Shown here: one piece after another, positions 63,977 to 64,000 of the stretch
Layout of the letters: each line of letters starts with the position of its first letter
How positions within the stretch are numbered: the stretch's first letter is position 1
Assembly (NCBI RefSeq): GCF_036250735.1
Contig: NZ_CP109430.1
Span: forward strand, 2,542,001-2,606,000
Length of the DNA stretch: 64,000 bases
Origin: Streptosporangium sp. NBC_01495
Lineage (GTDB): Bacteria; Actinomycetota; Actinomycetes; Streptosporangiales; Streptosporangiaceae
Direction of reading: 5' to 3'
Program-made: the position numbers and the translations under genes
The notes under the pieces: model-generated
The model's input: only the letters and a program-made list of their open reading frames with translations
Databases searched by the model: none
What the model was told of the DNA's origin: nothing

Positions 63977-64000
63977 GCCGCGCGCGTGACGGAGCGATCC

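Overview
The window is about 64 kb of very GC-rich DNA with strong third-position G/C, frequent GTG starts, GGAGG-type ribosome binding sites and several probably leaderless genes. An F420-type LLM oxidoreductase, a GroEL ending in a Gly/Met tail behind a CIRCE operator, DUF1707 and FBP-domain proteins, a VLRF1/baeRF factor and a bacterial Hen1-Pnkp pair all point to a filamentous actinomycete. Streptosporangiaceae-type (Streptosporangium/Nonomuraea) is my best guess, as an inference. I saw no rRNA, tRNA, CRISPR array or intact insertion sequence.

Layout. 1-6 kb: 3' part of a TrmA/RumA-type RNA methyltransferase, a small secreted protein, a trypsin-like protease/DRGH-nuclease fusion, CIRCE-controlled groEL, and a TetR gene with its own operator. 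6-11.7 kb: a LuxR/histidine kinase two-component pair, an FBP protein divergent from a TetR regulator, and a TerC-type membrane protein behind a yybP-ykoY-like (manganese) riboswitch. 11.7-14.3 kb: a 53-residue gene divergent from a soluble Ser/Thr kinase carrying three near-identical RadA-type zinc ribbons, followed by the decayed 3' end of an integrase. 14.4-18.4 kb: double-VOC protein, ribbon-helix-helix/Clp-N protein, GH18-like secreted protein, LLM oxidoreductase. 18.7-25.2 kb: eRF1-like VLRF1 protein, then translationally coupled Hen1 and Pnkp (RNA repair), then a Mug glycosylase. 25.3-31.2 kb: PadR/DUF1707 pair rich in histidine, a YdjM-like membrane protein, aconitase. 31.8-36.4 kb: a xylose-type ABC transporter with its ROK regulator.

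36.7-45.1 kb is dominated by one 2731-codon gene. It encodes a secreted RHS/YD-repeat protein with carbohydrate-binding and LamG modules, a Lys/Ala-rich histone-like stretch, a Hint autoprocessing domain and a C-terminal deaminase-like toxin tip. A small gene 13 nt downstream is the natural immunity candidate. The tip and the small gene are visibly less GC-rich than the core.

45.3-64 kb: a heptad-repeat coiled-coil protein, two tandem secreted zinc metallopeptidases, dxs, a DedA protein, an amino-acid permease, a fadA-fadB pair, and a LacI regulator. The LacI operator (GGAAAACGCTTTCC) recurs in nearly identical form in front of a three-gene sugar-catabolism operon at 58.1-61.2 kb. A PadR/VOC pair and a secreted HNH nuclease close the window.

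The most promising material for new biology is the RHS toxin and its putative immunity gene, the kinase-zinc-ribbon fusion with its small divergent partner, the protease-nuclease fusion with an upstream operator, and the close placement of a peptidyl-tRNA-hydrolase-like release factor next to the RNA-repair operon.
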